The notes below the pieces were generated by a model. The model saw only the letters and a list, made by a program, of their open reading frames with translations. It was not told the origin of the DNA and made no database searches. 64,000 nucleotides of DNA. Source: Mucilaginibacter rubeus (GTDB taxonomy: Bacteria > Bacteroidota > Bacteroidia > Sphingobacteriales > Sphingobacteriaceae). Below, piece after piece: positions 60,784-64,000 of the stretch; position 1 is the stretch's first letter, and each line of letters opens with the position of its first letter. Where the stretch lies: assembly GCF_014643835.1 (NCBI RefSeq), contig NZ_BMKD01000002.1, positions 62,001 to 126,000 of the forward strand, written 5' to 3'. Made by a program: the position numbers and the translations under genes.

Positions 60784-63222
60784 TTAGTTCCCCGAAGGCG
60801 CTCCCTGAACATCGTCATTACTGATACCCCGTTTGTTTTTCTTAACCGCTTCCTTCAGTTTGCCGAAACGGTAATTAAGGCTGACGGTAAAGCCCCGGAA
60901 ATAGGCGCGGTTAATATTTGTTTGGGTAAAATCGGGCCCGAATGAACTCCTGATATTATTCCTGTATTTACTGAAAGGGTTATTCACCGTGGCCGAGAAC
61001 GAAAGTTTATCCTTCACTACATCTTTATTAACTGTAAAGGATACACTGGCGTAAGGATTCGATGTACCCTGGATAGAAAGGTTAGGCCCATTCAGAAACA
61101 CGTTGGTACTAACCCGCCAGCCCTTCTCTAAATTATAACCGCTGTTTAGTGATGCGCCATACATAAAGCCCTGATTTTTCACCAGCTGGCCATTCACTAT
61201 GCCCTGCACACGGCCATGCGCAATCCTACCGTTGAACGATGTGCTCCATTTTTTGGTGATGGGGTAATTGATATTAGCGTTAAAGGTGAACAGGCGGGCT
61301 TTGCCGGTGTTATCAAAAGTGCTGCGGGTAATATTCGTAGCCGGATCGAAAATCACAACGGGCATGATCAGGTCGTTAAAATAATTATAGCCAAGCATCA
61401 GGTTTAAGGATGCCTTTTTCGTTCTGCTATAACCCAACTGGATACTATTGGAAACCGCGGGCCTGAGGTTGGGGTTTCCCGACGATTCGAAGTTTGGGTT
61501 CGAGCGATCTACAAAGGGGTTTAGCTGATATATACCCGGACGCTGTATCCTTTGCGAAAACCCGAAGTTCAGCGTACTGGAGTTTTTAAACCGCTTATTA
61601 ATACTTACCGAAGGCACTATATTAAAGAAATTTTTGTTCAGCTGCGATGAGGTAGAAATAAAATCAGCATCAATCAGCGTCTCCTCTACCCTGGCGCCTG
61701 CCTTAAAGCTCCAGTTTTGCAGGGTATAGGTATAGCTGTTGTATGCACCCAGTACATTTTGGTTATTATCGAATTTATTGCTTCGCGATGGGTCGGCCTC
61801 GAAATTACCGGTTGACGCATTAAATCCGAGATATTGAAAGTCACTTTTGTTATCACGAATAATTGCTTTCACCCCCATTTCAATATTCAACTTCTTTACA
61901 GGCTGAACGTAATCTACCTGGACAGTCTGTTCGGAAGATTCACCTTCATTGTGTTGCAGGTAATCGGGCGTCGTATAGTTCACGCGATTAGATGCCGTCA
62001 GCGACGCATCTTGCCTGTTGTTGAATGTATAGTACTGGTACGAAAAGGTGAGCAGCCTTTGCTTATTGCTTTTAAAACCCAGCTGGTAATTTAAACCGAC
62101 ATTCAGGCCCCTGCCGCCTGCCGTATTGTTATTGTACAGGTCGTACCCTTCAACCATGTTGCCGGCTTCGTTCAAAACAGAACTTTGCGTGTTGATGCCG
62201 TCCTGGTTATTTCCGTTAATATTGAATTGTCCCGAAATAAGGTTAAGACTGTCAATTTCGTAACTGATGCCAACTTCCGTATAGCCATTTTTGCCATCCC
62301 ATTTCGCGGTGTTATTCTGGTTAAGGCTCGTAGGGTTGCTCCCGGTGGTAAGTCTCGAAATGGAACTGAGCACTTCGGGCGAATTGGAGATATTCCCGCC
62401 AAAATAGCCTGATAGTTCCAGCTTGCCTTGTTTAGACGAAAATGACCCGCCCAATCGTGGGCCGCCTACCGGGAATACATGGCTAAGGTTTAGCGTGCCA
62501 TTGTACCCGTTACTTATTTTTTTATTGGTCACTATATTAATAATCCCCGCCATTCCCTCGGCATCATACTTCGACGAAGGGTTGGTAATTACCTCGATGC
62601 TTTGAATGGTTGACGCAGGCATACTTTTGAGGATATTCTTCGGATCGCGCTCCATCATACTTGATGGTTTACCGTTAACAAATATCCGGTAGCCGCTATT
62701 TCCCTTTAAAAGGATGTTATCGTCACCGTCTACTGTTAACAAAGGCACTTTGCGCATCATCTCCAGTACACTGCTGCTTTTGCTGTCAGGGTCAGCCTTT
62801 AAGTCGTAGATGAGTTTATCAACCTCCTGCTTAATGATAGGCCTGTCGGCCGTAATAGCCACCGTTTTAAGCTGTGTAGTTTGTGTGCCCAGGGCAATGC
62901 TCCCCAGATTTATAGAGGGTTTATTATTATCTGTAAAATCAACAGGAAGTATTTTCGTCTTAAAACCAACACTGATCATCGAGAGAAGGTATTGTCCTGA
63001 TGGCAGCTTTTCAAACCGGAACGTGCCGTCGGTTTTAGTCACCGTGGTGCGGACTAACTGCTTTGCTTCGTTGCGCAGGTTTACGGTTACATAGGCAAGC
63101 GGTTGTTTCGATAGTGAATCCGTTGCGATGCCGTTTACCGCGAATAACGCCTGCCCCGCCTGCCCGAAGGCCGGGGCCATAACGATTGAAAATAAGATGA
63201 GGAGTAAGAGCTTTAGTTTCAT
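60784..63222 (-). CDS. CarboxypepD_reg/TonB-receptor-like outer-membrane barrel protein
   Basis: An 812-residue protein from the ATG at 63222, chosen because it gives the signal MKLKLLLLILFSIVMAP ending near FGQ; the frame extends 34 codons further without signal character. Ig-like CarboxypepD_reg domain (about 30-115), plug-like domain (about 120-235, VLEMMRKVPLLTVDGDDN, RIFVNGKPSSMMERDP) and OMP_b-brl_3-type barrel. It resembles the protein at 35281-37686. Cargo unknown and no SusD partner nearby. The C-terminus after the barrel is basic (KKNKRGISNDDVQ). Confidence 0.88.
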   Translation of the reverse strand: MKLKLLLLILFSIVMAPAFGQAGQALFAVNGIATDSLSKQPLAYVTVNLRNEAKQLVRTTVTKTDGTFRFEKLPSGQYLLSMISVGFKTKILPVDFTDNNKPSINLGSIALGTQTTQLKTVAITADRPIIKQEVDKLIYDLKADPDSKSSSVLEMMRKVPLLTVDGDDNILLKGNSGYRIFVNGKPSSMMERDPKNILKSMPASTIQSIEVITNPSSKYDAEGMAGIINIVTNKKISNGYNGTLNLSHVFPVGGPRLGGSFSSKQGKLELSGYFGGNISNSPEVLSSISRLTTGSNPTSLNQNNTAKWDGKNGYTEVGISYEIDSLNLISGQFNINGNNQDGINTQSSVLNEAGNMVEGYDLYNNNTAGGRGLNVGLNYQLGFKSNKQRLLTFSYQYYTFNNRQDASLTASNRVNYTTPDYLQHNEGESSEQTVQVDYVQPVKKLNIEMGVKAIIRDNKSDFQYLGFNASTGNFEADPSRSNKFDNNQNVLGAYNSYTYTLQNWSFKAGARVEETLIDADFISTSSQLNKNFFNIVPSVSINKRFKNSSTLNFGFSQRIQRPGIYQLNPFVDRSNPNFESSGNPNLRPAVSNSIQLGYSRTKKASLNLMLGYNYFNDLIMPVVIFDPATNITRSTFDNTGKARLFTFNANINYPITKKWSTSFNGRIAHGRVQGIVNGQLVKNQGFMYGASLNSGYNLEKGWRVSTNVFLNGPNLSIQGTSNPYASVSFTVNKDVVKDKLSFSATVNNPFSKYRNNIRSSFGPDFTQTNINRAYFRGFTVSLNYRFGKLKEAVKKNKRGISNDDVQGAPSGN

Positions 63223-63711
63223 GCTGATGTGATAGGTGAACTGTTTGACCATTAATCTTTTTGAGCCAATCTTAACCAGGCTACAAATCCTATAATACCA
63301 TGCAATACATAGTACTATAACCATAGGACTACCCCCCGAACGAATTTGTTACACCTATTTGAAATAAAAAATTTTAATAATGCTGTCGGGCTGACGTACC
63401 GGCATATATATGCCTGCCTTAAAACGGGTGCATTAGCCAAGTTTTATTAAAAAAAACCAGTAACCTAAGCCCATATTATTCACCGTACCGGCTTAATCGT
63501 GGAGATTTCGTTATTGATTGGGATTGCTTATGAAGTTCAGGATCCAACTAACGTTTTGGGCGTAACAGAAGCGATCACTTCTGTTTTATGCATAAAATGC
63601 CCCCAAATAGTGTCTAACTTTTTGGGGGCAGTAAATTTAAAACGGGCCCTTCACCGGGCTGTTACTTTGCCTTTTATGGTAATGAGAATGCAACACCCTG
63701 TAATGAGGGTG
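63223..63711. other. 489-bp intergenic region with three hairpins
   Basis: No gene. It holds, from left, the receptor promoter region without clear motif, an 8-bp-stem hairpin at 63564-63585 (AACAGAAG/CTTCTGTT) followed by TTTATG, a palindrome TGCCCCCAAA...TTTGGGGGCA at 63598-63630, and the permease terminator. Confidence 0.6.
63598..63630. repeat. 33-bp palindrome resembling insertion-sequence ends
   Basis: Perfect 10-bp arms TGCCCCCAAA and TTTGGGGGCA around a 13-nt centre (TAGTGTCTAACTT). It begins TG and ends CA, as the ends of several insertion sequences do. No transposase is adjacent. It could equally be a hairpin terminator without a U tract. Confidence 0.4.
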
Positions 63712-63713
63712 TT
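63692..63713 (-). terminator. Terminator-like hairpin at the permease stop codon
   Basis: Stem AACACCCT / AGGGTGTT with a 6-nt loop. It overlaps the stop codon of the minus-strand permease gene. No long U tract follows on the minus strand. Confidence 0.5.
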
Positions 63714-64000
63714 ATTCTCCTTTCAAACTTTTTACCGGATTTGTTAATGCAGCCTTGATTGCCTGGTAGCTTACTGTCAAAACAGAGATCAGCAATGTCA
63801 GCGCGGCGGCGATTACAAATACCCAGATATTAATAGAGATCCGGTAACTATATCCTTTCAACCATTGGAACATTAAATACCAGGCTATTGGCGCCGCAAT
63901 GCAAAATGAGATTGCGACCAGCTTCAGAAAATCCCTGGAAAGCAGTGTGGTCACACTGGCAACTGATGCGCCAAGCACTTTTCTGATGCCAATTTCTTTG
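63712..64000 (-). CDS. FtsX/MacB-type ABC permease, C-terminal fragment at window edge
   Basis: The C-terminal 95 or so residues of a membrane protein that continues beyond the window. The stretch KEIGIRKVLGASV at the edge is the typical FtsX/MacB permease motif, followed by two membrane helices and the end NPVKSLKGE, also typical (NPxKSLR/K). Such permeases export macrolides, peptides or lipoproteins with a cognate ATPase, which is not in view. The gene is cut by the window, not broken. Confidence 0.9.
   Translation of the reverse strand, partial: KEIGIRKVLGASVASVTTLLSRDFLKLVAISFCIAAPIAWYLMFQWLKGYSYRISINIWVFVIAAALTLLISVLTVSYQAIKAALTNPVKSLKGE

Noticed and set aside
63223-63324. 34-codon N-terminal extension of the barrel protein at 60784
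   Set aside because: Signal peptide begins at the ATG at 63222; the extension has no signal character.

Overview
The window reads as chromosomal DNA of a Bacteroidota member, most likely a Sphingobacteriaceae soil or plant-associated bacterium of the Mucilaginibacter/Pedobacter type. The reasons are two SusC/SusD pairs, a hybrid two-component regulator of the Bacteroides type, several CarboxypepD_reg/TonB-dependent outer-membrane proteins, TAnnTTTG-like promoter elements, little Shine-Dalgarno signal, and many secreted glycan enzymes. No rRNA, tRNA or CRISPR array was seen. The genus assignment is an inference from protein style, not from a marker gene.

Layout. (1) 0-28 kb is a polysaccharide-utilisation locus for a decorated xylan, probably arabinoxylan with acetyl and feruloyl groups: an FG-GAP/ASPIC lipoprotein, SusD and SusC on the minus strand, a SASA/CE6-like acetyl esterase, a 1394-residue hybrid two-component regulator, a CE1-like esterase, a GH9 enzyme, then a five-gene plus-strand operon (tandem double esterase, GH43+CBM6, GH10 xylanase, GH43 with C-terminal sandwich, GH51 arabinofuranosidase) that ends at a hairpin terminator. 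Together they cover de-esterification, backbone cleavage, side-chain removal, uptake across the outer membrane and sensing.

(2) 28.2-34 kb is an A/T-rich accessory island unlike its surroundings. It holds a helix-turn-helix protein behind repeated upstream motifs, a 22-codon scrap that looks like the C-terminus of an Eco57I/PglX-type DNA methyltransferase, a plus-strand pair (double zinc-ribbon protein with winged-helix-like domains, plus an unrecognised 209-aa protein), and a convergent minus-strand operon encoding a winged-helix-like protein, a ParA-type ATPase and a single-domain RelA/SpoT-type alarmone synthetase. The two operons share a TTAA stop overlap inside an A/T hairpin, and the two operons share the same winged-helix-like domain. 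This is the best candidate for an undescribed system, most plausibly defence or toxin-antitoxin.

(3) 34-38.9 kb: two cold-shock-domain genes, a small hypothetical gene, a TonB-receptor-like barrel protein, G/C-rich repeat elements and a DedA-rhodanese fusion. (4) 39.1-46.5 kb: a TPP riboswitch with its own terminator and the thiamine operon thiS-thiC-(tenI-like)-thiE-thiG-thiH-thiF(rhodanese)-thiD. (5) 46.8-50.7 kb: a TonB-dependent receptor with a Fur-box-like palindrome upstream, a PhnA-like protein and an AraC regulator. (6) 51.5-60.7 kb: a second utilisation locus, SusC-SusD-GH30-GH2, regulated presumably by the neighbouring AraC protein. (7) 60.8-64 kb: another CarboxypepD_reg/barrel protein and the C-terminal end of an FtsX/MacB-type permease that runs off the window.
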